A DNA stretch of 61,870 nucleotides from an uncultured Lysobacteraceae bacterium (lineage in GTDB: Bacteria; Pseudomonadota; Gammaproteobacteria; Xanthomonadales; Xanthomonadaceae), in contig CAMLLG010000018.1 in the NCBI GenBank assembly GCA_946480825.1, forward strand, positions 1-61,870, given 5' to 3'. The notes under the pieces were generated by a model. The model saw only the letters and a program-made list of their open reading frames with translations, searched no databases and was not told where the DNA came from. Made by a program: the position numbers and the translations under genes. Below, piece after piece: positions 40,923 through 49,203 of this stretch (its first letter is position 1; every line of letters starts with the position of its first letter).

Positions 40923-42755
40923 ATGACGGCCTCCCGCTTCGATAGCGACCGCTGGAGCCTAGAGGCCGCGCGCGGACTTCCCGTCGATTGTTTCGACGAC
41001 TTCCAGCGCCTGTCGCGCACGCTGATTCATGGCCCACCGTTCCAGTGGCTGCTGGTGGACGTCAGCGATGAGCGATTACGCAAGCGGGTCATGGCTGCGC
41101 TGGATCATGTGCTGTCCACAGCTAAGCTGCGCAGCAGTCGGTTGCCGGTAGGCCGAAGCATCGTGGATATACCGACGTTGGAAGCGCGCCTGATCAAGCA
41201 CGCCCGGAAATCCGACGTGGTGCATGTGATCGTGCCCCGCGCTTGGTTCGATGCGGCGCGCTGGGATGCCTTCAACGTTCGCCGTGAGCGCATCGCCGCC
41301 CAAGCGCGGGCGCGGCTGGTGTTCTGGTTGGATGCCGATGCCATCGCCGCCGCATCGCGCGGTGCGCCGGATCTTTGGGCGTGGCGTAGCGGCGTATATG
41401 CCTTTGTCTCCGTGCCGGCCATGTGGGATGACAGGACTGGTCTGCCTAGGCCCGAGCCTCGGCATGCGCCGACGGGCACTCACGGTATCGATAGCCGTGG
41501 CATGGTTGAGCGCTATCGCAGGGTTGCCGAGATCCGCGAGTGGCTGGATGCCCATCCCGATGCCGACGACGAACTATTGATCGCACCATTCGATGAGTTG
41601 GGTCAGCTTTATTTCGACTTGGGCGATTACGACGATGCGCTTGCGCATTGGCGTGACCGGGAACTGCCGTTGCATCAAAGGCAAGAAGATGATCATGCCA
41701 TCGCGATCACGCAGGGCAAGATTGCGGACATCCTACAGGCGCGCGGCGATCTGGAGGAGGCCTTGCGCATCCGGCGCGAGGAAGAGCTTCCGGTGTACGA
41801 GCGTCTTGGCGATGTGCGTTCTCGTGCGATCACGCAGGGTCAGATTGCGGATATTCTGCAAATGCGTGGCGATCTGGAGGAAGCCTTGCGCATCCGGCGC
41901 GAGGAACAGATACCGGTGTACGAGCGTCTTGGCGATGTGCGTTCGCTTGCGATCGCGCATGGCAAGATTGCGGAAATACTGCAGGCGCGCGGCGATCTGG
42001 AGGGGGCCTTGCATATCCATCGCGATGAAATACTCCCCGTGGTGGATAGTTTGGGAGATGCGAAAGGTTATGCCGTTACGCAGAGCCGGATCGCAGACAT
42101 CTTGCAATCGCGTGGCGAGTTGGAGGAGGGGTTACGCATCTTGCGTGAGGAAGCGCTTCCTGTGTACGAGCGTCTGGGCGATGTGCGTGAGCGTGCGCTC
42201 ACGCAGGGCAGGATTGCGGACATCCTGCAGGCGCGCGGCGATCTGGAGGAAGCCCTGCGCATCCGGCGTGAGGAAGTGCTTCCGGTGTACGAGCGCTTGG
42301 GCGATGTGCGTTCGCGTGCGATCACGCAGGGCCAGATTGCGGACATCCTGCAGGCGCGTGGTGAGCTGGAGGAGGCGTTGCGCATCCGGCGCGAGGAAGA
42401 GCTTCCGGTGTACGAGCGCCTGGGCGATGTGCGTTCGCGTGCGATCACGCAGGGCCTGGTTGCGGACATCCTGCAGGCGCGTGGTGAGCTGGAGGAAGCG
42501 TTGCGCATCCGGCGCGAGGAAGCGCTTCCGGTGTACGAGCGCCTGGGGGATGTGCATTCCCTGCTGGTGGGGCGCGCGAATCTGGCGATCACGCTGGCGC
42601 AGCGCGGGCTGCCGGGTGATCGGCCTGAAATCCTTACGCTGCTACAACAGGCTTGCGCCGATGCCGAACGCTTGCATTTGCGTGAAGCGCAAGCCATTCG
42701 CGGTCTGATCGCACAGATCTTCGGCCCCGGCGACGAGGCCGCCGCGCCTTCGTAG
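40923..42755 (+). CDS. TPR-repeat protein with conserved N-terminal domain, partner of the NTPase
   Basis: 610-residue protein. The N-terminal 190 residues form a compact alpha/beta domain with QWLLVDVSDERLRKRV, DVVHVIVPRAWFDAARWD, ARLVFWLDADAIAAAS and LWAWRSGVYAF, a module I associate with TPR and STAND conflict proteins. Residues 224-265 are a first divergent TPR. Seven 41-residue repeats (266-552) follow, with consensus IADILQARGDLEEALRIRRE plus ELPVYERLGDVRSRAITQG, and then a degenerate last repeat. The repeats are nearly identical, so they should form a regular superhelix that senses or binds a protein ligand. The TAG stop lies inside the flanking palindromic repeat at 42751. Confidence 0.75.
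   Translation: MTASRFDSDRWSLEAARGLPVDCFDDFQRLSRTLIHGPPFQWLLVDVSDERLRKRVMAALDHVLSTAKLRSSRLPVGRSIVDIPTLEARLIKHARKSDVVHVIVPRAWFDAARWDAFNVRRERIAAQARARLVFWLDADAIAAASRGAPDLWAWRSGVYAFVSVPAMWDDRTGLPRPEPRHAPTGTHGIDSRGMVERYRRVAEIREWLDAHPDADDELLIAPFDELGQLYFDLGDYDDALAHWRDRELPLHQRQEDDHAIAITQGKIADILQARGDLEEALRIRREEELPVYERLGDVRSRAITQGQIADILQMRGDLEEALRIRREEQIPVYERLGDVRSLAIAHGKIAEILQARGDLEGALHIHRDEILPVVDSLGDAKGYAVTQSRIADILQSRGELEEGLRILREEALPVYERLGDVRERALTQGRIADILQARGDLEEALRIRREEVLPVYERLGDVRSRAITQGQIADILQARGELEEALRIRREEELPVYERLGDVRSRAITQGLVADILQARGELEEALRIRREEALPVYERLGDVHSLLVGRANLAITLAQRGLPGDRPEILTLLQQACADAERLHLREAQAIRGLIAQIFGPGDEAAAPS
41718..42578 (+). repeat. Seven in-frame 123-bp tandem repeats in the TPR gene
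   Basis: Units start at 41718, 41841, 41964, 42087, 42210, 42333 and 42456, each 41 codons long. Units 5, 6 and 7 are almost identical in DNA; unit 3 is the most diverged. Such conservation at synonymous positions points to recent duplication or gene conversion and implies variable copy number between strains. Confidence 0.85.
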
Positions 42756-42890
42756 GAGGGCCTTCAGGCCCGAGCGTTTTCACGGGCACGACCGTTGATG
42801 TCTTCAGAATCGATGGGTTGTATCGATTTGGTTGTGGTCCATCGGTAGTGGTGGAAAGGGAAAAGCTCGGGCCTGAAGGTCCTCCTACGA
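42751..42890. repeat. Long inverted repeat flanking the end of the TPR gene
   Basis: The left arm cgtaggagggccttcaggcc (42751 on, continuing cgagcg) and a near-complementary right arm ending cctcctacga at 42890 bracket about 90 bp of unique sequence. The core cttcaggccc/gggcctgaag relates it to the repeat family at 1096. It marks the right edge of the AT-richer island and supplies the TPR gene's stop codon. Confidence 0.65.
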
Positions 42891-42985
42891 GATCCGGCGC
42901 GCTTGGTTGTCGAACGCATCGTGGGATTACCGACCCGCTCCCCCAACCCCTCTCCCGATGGGAGAGGGGAGCTAAGCGCGCATCG

Positions 42986-43010
42986 CCCTGCCCGCGTCAA
43001 GCGGGCAGGG
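42986..43010 (-). terminator. Hairpin downstream of the outer-membrane protein gene
   Basis: A perfect 10-bp stem (ccctgcccgc/gcgggcaggg) with a 5-nt loop lies 17 bp past the stop codon of the porin-like gene on the reverse strand. There is no T-tract, so it is a probable rather than certain terminator. A second hairpin (cccctctcccgatgggagagggg) is about 25 bp further. Confidence 0.55.
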
Positions 43011-43027
43011 CACGATTCGGCGATGCG

Positions 43028-43867
43028 TCAGAACCGCCAGACCGCAGTGAGGCGGACGCTGTCGAATCTGAAGTTGTCGTCGCTGCGGCGCATGTCGGTG
43101 CCGGCGGGGTTCTGGAGGATGAAGGGGTTGGTGGCCGGGGCCGGGCCCTGGGCGCGGACGCGGTAGCCGTCGTCTTCCAGTTTGGTGCGCAGCACTTCGA
43201 GGCCGACCGCGATCCGGCCGAAGCGGCGTTCGTAGCCGAGGCCGAACTGGCTGCCGTCGGCGCGGCCGTCGCCGTTGGCGACGAAGGTGTTCACGCCGTT
43301 GCTGGTGAAGAAGCTGTTCTCGATTTTCGCGCTGGCGTAACCGGCGGTGACGTAGACCAGATTGTTCTGGCCGTCGCCGAATGCGCCGCCGAGACGACCG
43401 CGGACGGCGGCGAGGCCGTCGATCTTGCGCAGCATCGTGTAGCGCGCCGGCGTGGTGCTGAACGAGGAGATCGCGTCGCGCACGTCGTTCATGCCGTACT
43501 CGCCGACCACGCCGACCACCCAGTAGTCGCCGACCTGCCAGTCGTAGCCGCCGCGGAGGCCCCAGTCGGCGCCGCCGCTGTTGCCGATGCAGCCGCTGGC
43601 GGGCGTGGGCCCGCGCGCCACGCCGTCGCAGGAGCCCGGCGAGAACGCATTGGCGCCGGCGGCGGTGGTCACGGTGTCGTTGTAGTTGCCGTCGAGGTTG
43701 GTGTCGAAGATGAAACGGTCGCCGCTGCCATCGGGCTTCTGCGCCTGACCGGCGTACACGCCGGCATAGGCACCGGTCCAGTCGTCGGACGACTGGGCGA
43801 AGGCGGACGGGGCCAGCGCGGCCGTGAGCGATGCGAGCAGGGCGGGCGCGAGTTTGCGCATGGTCAT
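43028..43867 (-). CDS. Outer-membrane beta-barrel protein (Omp25/porin-like)
   Basis: 279-residue outer-membrane protein. Signal peptide MTMRKLAPALLASLTAALAP with cleavage near AFAQ. The mature protein starts DDWTGAYAGVYAGQAQ, typical of the 8-stranded Omp25/RopB-like barrel family, and has alternating strands (DWGLRGGYDWQVG, WVVGVVGEYGMND, FGLGYERRFGRIAVGLEV). It ends in the WRF terminal aromatic motif recognised by the BAM complex. Two Cys in a surface loop (GSCDGV, SGCIGN) may pair. The start at 43867 has an AAGGAG six bases upstream. The function is probably structural or adhesive. Confidence 0.8.
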   Translation of the reverse strand: MTMRKLAPALLASLTAALAPSAFAQSSDDWTGAYAGVYAGQAQKPDGSGDRFIFDTNLDGNYNDTVTTAAGANAFSPGSCDGVARGPTPASGCIGNSGGADWGLRGGYDWQVGDYWVVGVVGEYGMNDVRDAISSFSTTPARYTMLRKIDGLAAVRGRLGGAFGDGQNNLVYVTAGYASAKIENSFFTSNGVNTFVANGDGRADGSQFGLGYERRFGRIAVGLEVLRTKLEDDGYRVRAQGPAPATNPFILQNPAGTDMRRSDDNFRFDSVRLTAVWRF

Positions 43868-44061
43868 ATGGATCTCCTTCGCGAATGGGAGTTGCCTGAT
43901 GGGATGGCGTCAGGACGAACCCGGCCACGTTCCTTGGCCGCGGTCGCCTGATTCGAGGTACGGGCCCGGGGCCGTTCAGGATGCAGTCGCCGATGGACGG
44001 TCGCGCTTGGCCACGCTGGGCGGGAAGGCGACAATGCGCGCTGCCCGATCGAGCGCCGCCC

Positions 44062-44751
44062 ATGCAACCCACCGTCATCGCCCCGTCCATCCTGTCCGCG
44101 AATTTCGCGAAGCTCGGCGAGGAGGTCGATGCCGTCCTCGCGGCCGGTGCGGACTGGGTGCATTTCGACGTGATGGACAACCATTACGTGCCCAATCTCA
44201 CCATCGGTCCCCTGGTCTGCGAGGCGTTGCGCAAGCATGGCGTGACCGCGCCGATCGACGTGCATCTGATGGTGGAGCCGGTGGACCGCATCGTTCCCGA
44301 TTTCGCGAAGGCCGGCGCGTCGCTGATCAGTTTCCATCCCGAAGCCTGCCGCCACGTGCATCGCACGATCCAGTTGATCAAGGCCAGCGGTTGCCAGGCC
44401 GGGCTGGTGCTCAATCCCGCGACGCCGGTCGACATGCTGGACTATGTGCTCGACGAACTCGATCTGGTGCTGCTGATGTCGGTGAATCCCGGCTTCGGCG
44501 GCCAGAGTTTCATTCCGTCGGCGCTGGACAAACTGCGCGCGGTGCGCGCGCGCATCGATGCCGCCGCGGCGCGCACCGGCAGGGCCATCCGCCTGGAAAT
44601 CGATGGCGGCGTGAAGGTCGACAACATCGCCGAGATCGCGAAAGCGGGCGCGGACACCTTCGTCGCCGGTTCGGCGATCTTCGGCCAGCCCGATTACGCG
44701 GGCATCGTGTCGCGGATGAAGGCGGCGGTCGCGTCCGTGCGCGGTGGCTGA
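44062..44751 (+). CDS. rpe: Ribulose-phosphate 3-epimerase
   Basis: TIM-barrel enzyme interconverting ribulose 5-phosphate and xylulose 5-phosphate in the pentose phosphate pathway. The 229-residue protein shows [31 protein letters not shown] (metal-binding His/Asp), [23 protein letters not shown] and [11 protein letters not shown]. The ATG at 44062 gives the canonical N-terminus MQPTVIAPS. Its stop overlaps the start of the lipid kinase gene, implying coupling. Confidence 0.96.
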   Translation: MQPTVIAPSILSANFAKLGEEVDAVLAAGADWVHFDVMDNHYVPNLTIGPLVCEALRKHGVTAPIDVHLMVEPVDRIVPDFAKAGASLISFHPEACRHVHRTIQLIKASGCQAGLVLNPATPVDMLDYVLDELDLVLLMSVNPGFGGQSFIPSALDKLRAVRARIDAAAARTGRAIRLEIDGGVKVDNIAEIAKAGADTFVAGSAIFGQPDYAGIVSRMKAAVASVRGG

Positions 44752-45709
44752 CGCGTCGCGCCACGCAGGTGTGCGGCATATCGGCCTGATCCTCAACGGC
44801 AAGGCCGCGACCGATGACGCACTGCGCACAGCGGTCGCCGCGCTGCGCGCGGAAGGCGTGCGTGTCGATGTGCGCGTGACCTGGGAGCACGGCGATGCCG
44901 CGCGTTACGTCGATGAAGCGGTCGCGTCCGGTGTGGACGCGGTGGTCGCCGGCGGCGGCGACGGCACGCTGCGCGAAGTGGCCGCGGCCCTGGCGATGCG
45001 CGAAGCGCCTGCCGAAGATCTGCCGGCGCTCGCGGTGTTGCCGCTGGGCACCGCCAACGATTTCGCGACCGCGGCCGGCATTCCCGTCTTCGCGCCCGAC
45101 GCACCGGCGGCCGCCTTCGCCATGTTGCGCATGCCGCCGCGACGCGTGGATGCGCTGTCGGTGGAGGCCGATGGCGCTCGCCACTGGTGCATGAATCTCG
45201 CGTCGGGCGGCTTCGGCACCGCCATCACCACGGAGACTCACGAAGGCCTGAAGAAGACGCTCGGCGGTCTGGCCTACGTCATCAGCGGGCTGGCCCGTGT
45301 GCGCAGCATCGAACCGATCCGCGCGCGTTTCGAAGCCGAGGATTTCGGATGGTCGGGCGACTTCATCGCGCTGGGCATCGGCAATGGCCGGCAGGCAGGC
45401 GGCGGGCAGGTGCTGTGTCCGGACGCGCGCATCGACGATGGACGGCTCGACATCACGATCGTGCCGACGCTCGACGGCGAAGTCGCCGCGACGCTGGGCA
45501 CGGTGATCGCCGAAGGGCGGCAGGCGGCGCTGGAACGCGTGTCCACGCGCCTGCAGTCGCGCTGGGTGGAGATCGTCGCGGACCGTCCGCTCACGCTGAA
45601 TCTCGACGGCGAGCCGATCGAGGCCACCGCGTTCCGGATCGCCTGCGTGCCCGGCCGGCTGCGCATGCATCTGCCCGACGCCTGCCCGCTGTTGTCGCCC
45701 GGCGCATGA
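44744..45709 (+). CDS. yegS: YegS-like lipid (diacylglycerol) kinase
   Basis: 321-residue lipid kinase of the YegS/BmrU family. The ATP-binding GGGDGT motif is in [15 protein letters not shown], followed by [14 protein letters not shown] and a late DDGRLDI segment; the N-terminus [12 protein letters not shown] is canonical. It phosphorylates a lipid, in E. coli phosphatidylglycerol, at the membrane. The GTG start at 44744 overlaps the end of rpe by 8 bp, so expression is coupled. The substrate in this organism is not known. Confidence 0.9.
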   Translation: MADASRHAGVRHIGLILNGKAATDDALRTAVAALRAEGVRVDVRVTWEHGDAARYVDEAVASGVDAVVAGGGDGTLREVAAALAMREAPAEDLPALAVLPLGTANDFATAAGIPVFAPDAPAAAFAMLRMPPRRVDALSVEADGARHWCMNLASGGFGTAITTETHEGLKKTLGGLAYVISGLARVRSIEPIRARFEAEDFGWSGDFIALGIGNGRQAGGGQVLCPDARIDDGRLDITIVPTLDGEVAATLGTVIAEGRQAALERVSTRLQSRWVEIVADRPLTLNLDGEPIEATAFRIACVPGRLRMHLPDACPLLSPGA

Positions 45710-45983
45710 AGAAAGAGCGGCGCCCTGCGGCGCCGCCCCGGTGAAAGTGGAAGCAATCCCGCTTCCGTCCGTCGTCCCTGCGATGGACTCTCATTTTCCG
45801 GGCGAACCGTGACGGAACCGTGACGTTGCGATGGCACGGGTGCGGCAGTGCGCCGAAGCCGCTAGCATGTGGCGATGAGCGACGCGGTCCTTTTCCCGCA
45901 TCCGGCGGCGGCCATACGGCGGCGATGGCGCGGCTGAGCGCCGCCCTTCCTCTCCGCATCGATTTTCTGCAAGGATTTTCCGC

Positions 45984-47459
45984 GTGATCTCGCTCGAACA
46001 GTTCCAGCAATACGCTGACGACGGCCACACCCTGATTCCGGTCGTGCGCGAAGTGCTCTCCGACCTCGACACGCCGCTGTCGGTCTATCTCAAGCTGGCC
46101 GACGGCCCCCATACCTATCTGTTCGAGTCGGTGGAAGGCGGCGAACGCTTCGGCCGCTATTCGATCATCGGCCTGCCCGCGCATCGCGTGTACGCCTTCG
46201 CCGGGCATACGCTGTTCGTCAGCGAGCTGGGCGAACTGGTCGACTGTCGCGTGGTCGACGATCCGCTGGTCGAAGTCGAACGCCTGCGCACCGCGCAGAA
46301 GATTCCGCGGCTCGCGGGACTGCCGGGCTTCACCGGCGGGCTGGTCGGCTGGTTCGGTTTCGAGTGCATCCAGTACATCGAGCCGCGGCTGCGCACCGAG
46401 AACAAGCCGGACGAACTCGGCACGCCCGACATCCTGTTGATGGACAGCCGCGATGTCGCGGTGTTCGACAGCCTCAAGGGCCGGTTGTATCTCATCGTCC
46501 ACGCGGACCCGCGCGAACCGCAGGCCTGGGCGCGCGCCAACCGGCGTCTCGACGAACTTACCTACCGCCTGCGCCAGGGCGGGCCCGGCTATCCGGAGCC
46601 GCGCGATACCGCCGGGCTCAACGAGGCCGATTTCGTGTCCGGCTTCACCCGCGAGGGCTTCATCGCCGCGGTCGAGAAGTCGAAGGAATACATCCGCGCC
46701 GGCGATATTTTCCAGGTCGTGCTGAGCCAGCGTCTGTCGGTGCCGTTCCGCGCGCGCCCGGTCGATGTCTATCGCGCGCTGCGCGCGCTGAATCCGTCGC
46801 CGTACATGTATTTCCTCGATGTCGGCGGCACCCAGGTCGTGGGTTCCTCGCCGGAGATTCTGGTGCGTCTCGAAGGCGGAGAGGTGACGGTCCGCCCGAT
46901 CGCGGGCACGCGTCCGCGCGGCAAGACGCACGAGGAAGACCTCGCGCTGGAAGCGGAACTGCTGGCCGACCCGAAGGAACGCGCCGAGCATCTGATGCTG
47001 ATCGACCTCGGCCGCAACGATGTCGGTCGCGTCAGCGAGCCGGGCACGGTCGAGGTCGGCGATCGATTCGTGATCGAAAGATACAGCCACGTGATGCACA
47101 TCGTCAGCGAGGTCACCGGCCGCTTGAAGGATGGCCTGAGCTACGCCGACGTGCTGCGCGCGACGTTCCCGGCCGGCACCGTCAGCGGTGCGCCGAAGAT
47201 CCGCGCGCTGGAAGTGATCCGCGAACTGGAACCGATCAAGCGCAACGTCTATGCCGGCAGCATCGGCTACATCAGCTGGCACGGCGACGCCGATACCGCC
47301 ATCGCGATCCGCACCGCGGTGATCCAGGACGGCAAGCTCCACGTGCAGGCCGGCGCCGGCATCGTCTACGACTCCGACCCGCAGAAGGAATGGGAAGAAA
47401 CGATGAACAAGGGCCGCGCGTTGTTCCGCGCGGTGGAAGAGGCGGCGCGAGGGTTGTGA
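45984..47459 (+). CDS. trpE: Anthranilate synthase component I
   Basis: Chorismate-utilising subunit that, with TrpG, makes anthranilate for tryptophan synthesis. The 491-residue protein starts with GTG (MISLEQFQQYADDG) preceded by an AAGGA. The catalytic half contains IQYIEPRL, GDIFQVVLSQRLSVPF, NPSPYMYFLDVGG, SPEILVRLEGG, PIAGTRPRGKT, LADPKERAEHLMLIDLGRND and YSHVMHIVSEVTG. The feedback-site region near the N-terminus reads HTYLFESVEGGERFGRYS. trpG is not in the window. A 20-codon upstream frame (45925-45987) ends overlapping the start codon. Confidence 0.95.
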   Translation: MISLEQFQQYADDGHTLIPVVREVLSDLDTPLSVYLKLADGPHTYLFESVEGGERFGRYSIIGLPAHRVYAFAGHTLFVSELGELVDCRVVDDPLVEVERLRTAQKIPRLAGLPGFTGGLVGWFGFECIQYIEPRLRTENKPDELGTPDILLMDSRDVAVFDSLKGRLYLIVHADPREPQAWARANRRLDELTYRLRQGGPGYPEPRDTAGLNEADFVSGFTREGFIAAVEKSKEYIRAGDIFQVVLSQRLSVPFRARPVDVYRALRALNPSPYMYFLDVGGTQVVGSSPEILVRLEGGEVTVRPIAGTRPRGKTHEEDLALEAELLADPKERAEHLMLIDLGRNDVGRVSEPGTVEVGDRFVIERYSHVMHIVSEVTGRLKDGLSYADVLRATFPAGTVSGAPKIRALEVIRELEPIKRNVYAGSIGYISWHGDADTAIAIRTAVIQDGKLHVQAGAGIVYDSDPQKEWEETMNKGRALFRAVEEAARGL

Positions 47460-47484
47460 CCCGCGCCGCCAGAGCGGGGCGCCG

Positions 47485-48918
47485 CTAGAGTTTCGCCATC
47501 ATCCGTTGCGATTGATTCGGGGTCTGTTCGGCGAGCTGCGGCTGATCGAGCGTTTTCAGGCTGTCCTGCATCGGTTTGGCCACCGCCGCGTCGACCGTCA
47601 TGCCGAAACGGCGCGCGCTGTCCATGCTGGAGGCCTGATCCCAGACGACGAAACCGTTGACCGGCTTGCCGTCGATCTCGCGCAGATGATGGACGCCGCC
47701 GAGCGAAGTCATGCCGTTCTCGTGCATCTTCGCCGCGATCGCCGCGGCCGCGCGCGAACGTTCCGCGACGGTCTCGATCCCCGGGATCGGATGATCCTTC
47801 TCGATCGTGGACAGCCGCTGGTACACGGCATCGACCATCGGATACGCGCTCTGCGGCGGCGAGGATCCGCCCGATCCCGACTGCGCCTTGGCGGCGTTGA
47901 TGGCGCCGTTGACTTCGCGGAAGGTCTCCCGGCTGAACGTGCCGGTTTCGTATGCGGTCTTGAGCGTCTCATGCAGGCCTTTGGCCTGATCCGCGCTCAG
48001 CACGCCGCGCTCGGCGTACTTGTCGACGCGATCCCAGGCGTAATCCTTCCACTTGCCATGGTCGCCGTCCCACGGCGCGGTGGTTTTCTGGCCGCCGCTG
48101 AAGAACTGCAGCCGATCGTCGCCGGGGTCGTGGCGGAAAGCGGTCCGCAACTCGACGTTGGTGATCGAACGCAGCTGCACGCCGGTGCTTTGCGAGGCGC
48201 GGCCGTCGCCGGCCTGTTTTTCCGCGGCGCGATGCGGATCGAAATGGTTCTTCGCGCTGGGATCGGACGATCCCAGCTCGAACAGGATGCGGCCGTTGTC
48301 GAACCCGAACTGCAGCCCGTACTTGCAGGCGATCGCGGTCTGATGCCGGAACATCACTTCGCCTTCCTTCTTCGGATCGCCCTGGGGATCGGGCATGTTC
48401 TCCTTGACCGCCATCCTGCTCGTGTCGCCCGCGACGGTGTGCAGGGGCGAGTGTTTCGATGCCAGCAGACCTTCCTGGTACTGGCGGAAGACCGCCTGGT
48501 CTTCGACGGTGTTGCCCTTCGAGGCCTCCTGCTGGTGCTCGCGGAGCGCTTCGAGGCGGATCAGCGGCGTCGGGAACTGCACGCGGGCATCGGGGTTGAA
48601 CAGGCTGTAGCTGCGCGTGGCTTCGTCGGCGCCCTGCAACTGCGTTCTGAACGTCCGGAACGCATGATTGTTGAGGACATCGGCGGTGGTCGCCCCGCGG
48701 GTTTCCGCTTCCGGGCGCTCCGTGTCGCGCCTGTCCAGCCATTTGAGCGAGAACGGATGCGGCTGGGAATCGTCGAAATTGACGATTCCGGCGTTCTCGC
48801 GGACGTAGTTGCGGGACGTTTCCAGGCCGTAGACCAGCCGTGGGCCGATGCGGCCATCCGCCAGCGTTTCCAGCAGATCCGGTTTGTCCTGATCGTCCTT
48901 TCCATTGCCGGGCGGCAT
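47485..48918 (-). CDS. Putative X-T4SS effector with XVIPCD-like C-terminus, N-terminal function unknown
   Basis: 477-residue protein without signal peptide. The last ~120 residues (from about 357) fit the XVIPCD domain that directs effectors to the Xanthomonadales killing T4SS: YPMVDAVYQRLSTIEKD at its start, ERSRAAAAIAAKMHENGM, VNGFVVWDQ and VAKPMQDSLKTLDQ, ending in a Gln/Asn-rich tail. The N-terminal 340 residues match nothing I know and have no clear catalytic motif. It lacks the paired immunity gene usual for these toxins. Start at 48918 with AAGGAG seven bases upstream. It is convergent with trpE. Confidence 0.65.
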   Translation of the reverse strand: MPPGNGKDDQDKPDLLETLADGRIGPRLVYGLETSRNYVRENAGIVNFDDSQPHPFSLKWLDRRDTERPEAETRGATTADVLNNHAFRTFRTQLQGADEATRSYSLFNPDARVQFPTPLIRLEALREHQQEASKGNTVEDQAVFRQYQEGLLASKHSPLHTVAGDTSRMAVKENMPDPQGDPKKEGEVMFRHQTAIACKYGLQFGFDNGRILFELGSSDPSAKNHFDPHRAAEKQAGDGRASQSTGVQLRSITNVELRTAFRHDPGDDRLQFFSGGQKTTAPWDGDHGKWKDYAWDRVDKYAERGVLSADQAKGLHETLKTAYETGTFSRETFREVNGAINAAKAQSGSGGSSPPQSAYPMVDAVYQRLSTIEKDHPIPGIETVAERSRAAAAIAAKMHENGMTSLGGVHHLREIDGKPVNGFVVWDQASSMDSARRFGMTVDAAVAKPMQDSLKTLDQPQLAEQTPNQSQRMMAKL

Positions 48919-49203
48919 GCGGCGTCTCCTTTTCGTCGATGGACCCGATGCGGGCGTTCCGGACTGGGCGCGAACGGCATGCGCCAGTTCGGGGGGAGCA
49001 TGAACAAGCCTATCGGCTAATCGTGCCGGAGCAAGTCCGGATCGCGACCGTTCGTCGGATCGGCGCGGGCGTCGACCGGACCAGACGCGGATGCCCGGCG
49101 AACGCCGCGTTGTTGGCCACGAAAAACGCCCCGCATCGCTGCGGGGCGTCGTGCATGGCGGTTCGCGCGGCGCGTGTTCGCGCAGTGCGTGTCCGCGGAT
49201 CGC
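48919..49203. other. 285-bp gap between two effector loci
   Basis: There is no credible gene. It contains the promoter and ribosome binding site of the orphan effector on its left side and the terminator of the metallopeptidase effector (49122-49149) on its right. Confidence 0.6.
49122..49149 (-). terminator. Rho-independent terminator of the metallopeptidase effector gene
   Basis: A perfect 10-bp stem (acgccccgca/tgcggggcgt) with a 4-nt loop is followed, on the reverse strand, by a run of five T. It lies about 55 bp after the effector stop codon. Confidence 0.85.

Noticed and set aside
41718..42578. CRISPR-like array
   Set aside because: The 123-bp units are contiguous coding repeats without spacers.
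42891..43027. Insertion sequence remnant beside the TPR gene
   Set aside because: Only short hairpins are present; no transposase-like frame or target duplication was found.
45875..45937. Possible tryptophan attenuator leader peptide before trpE
   Set aside because: The frame contains only one Trp codon, and no alternative terminator/antiterminator hairpins were found.
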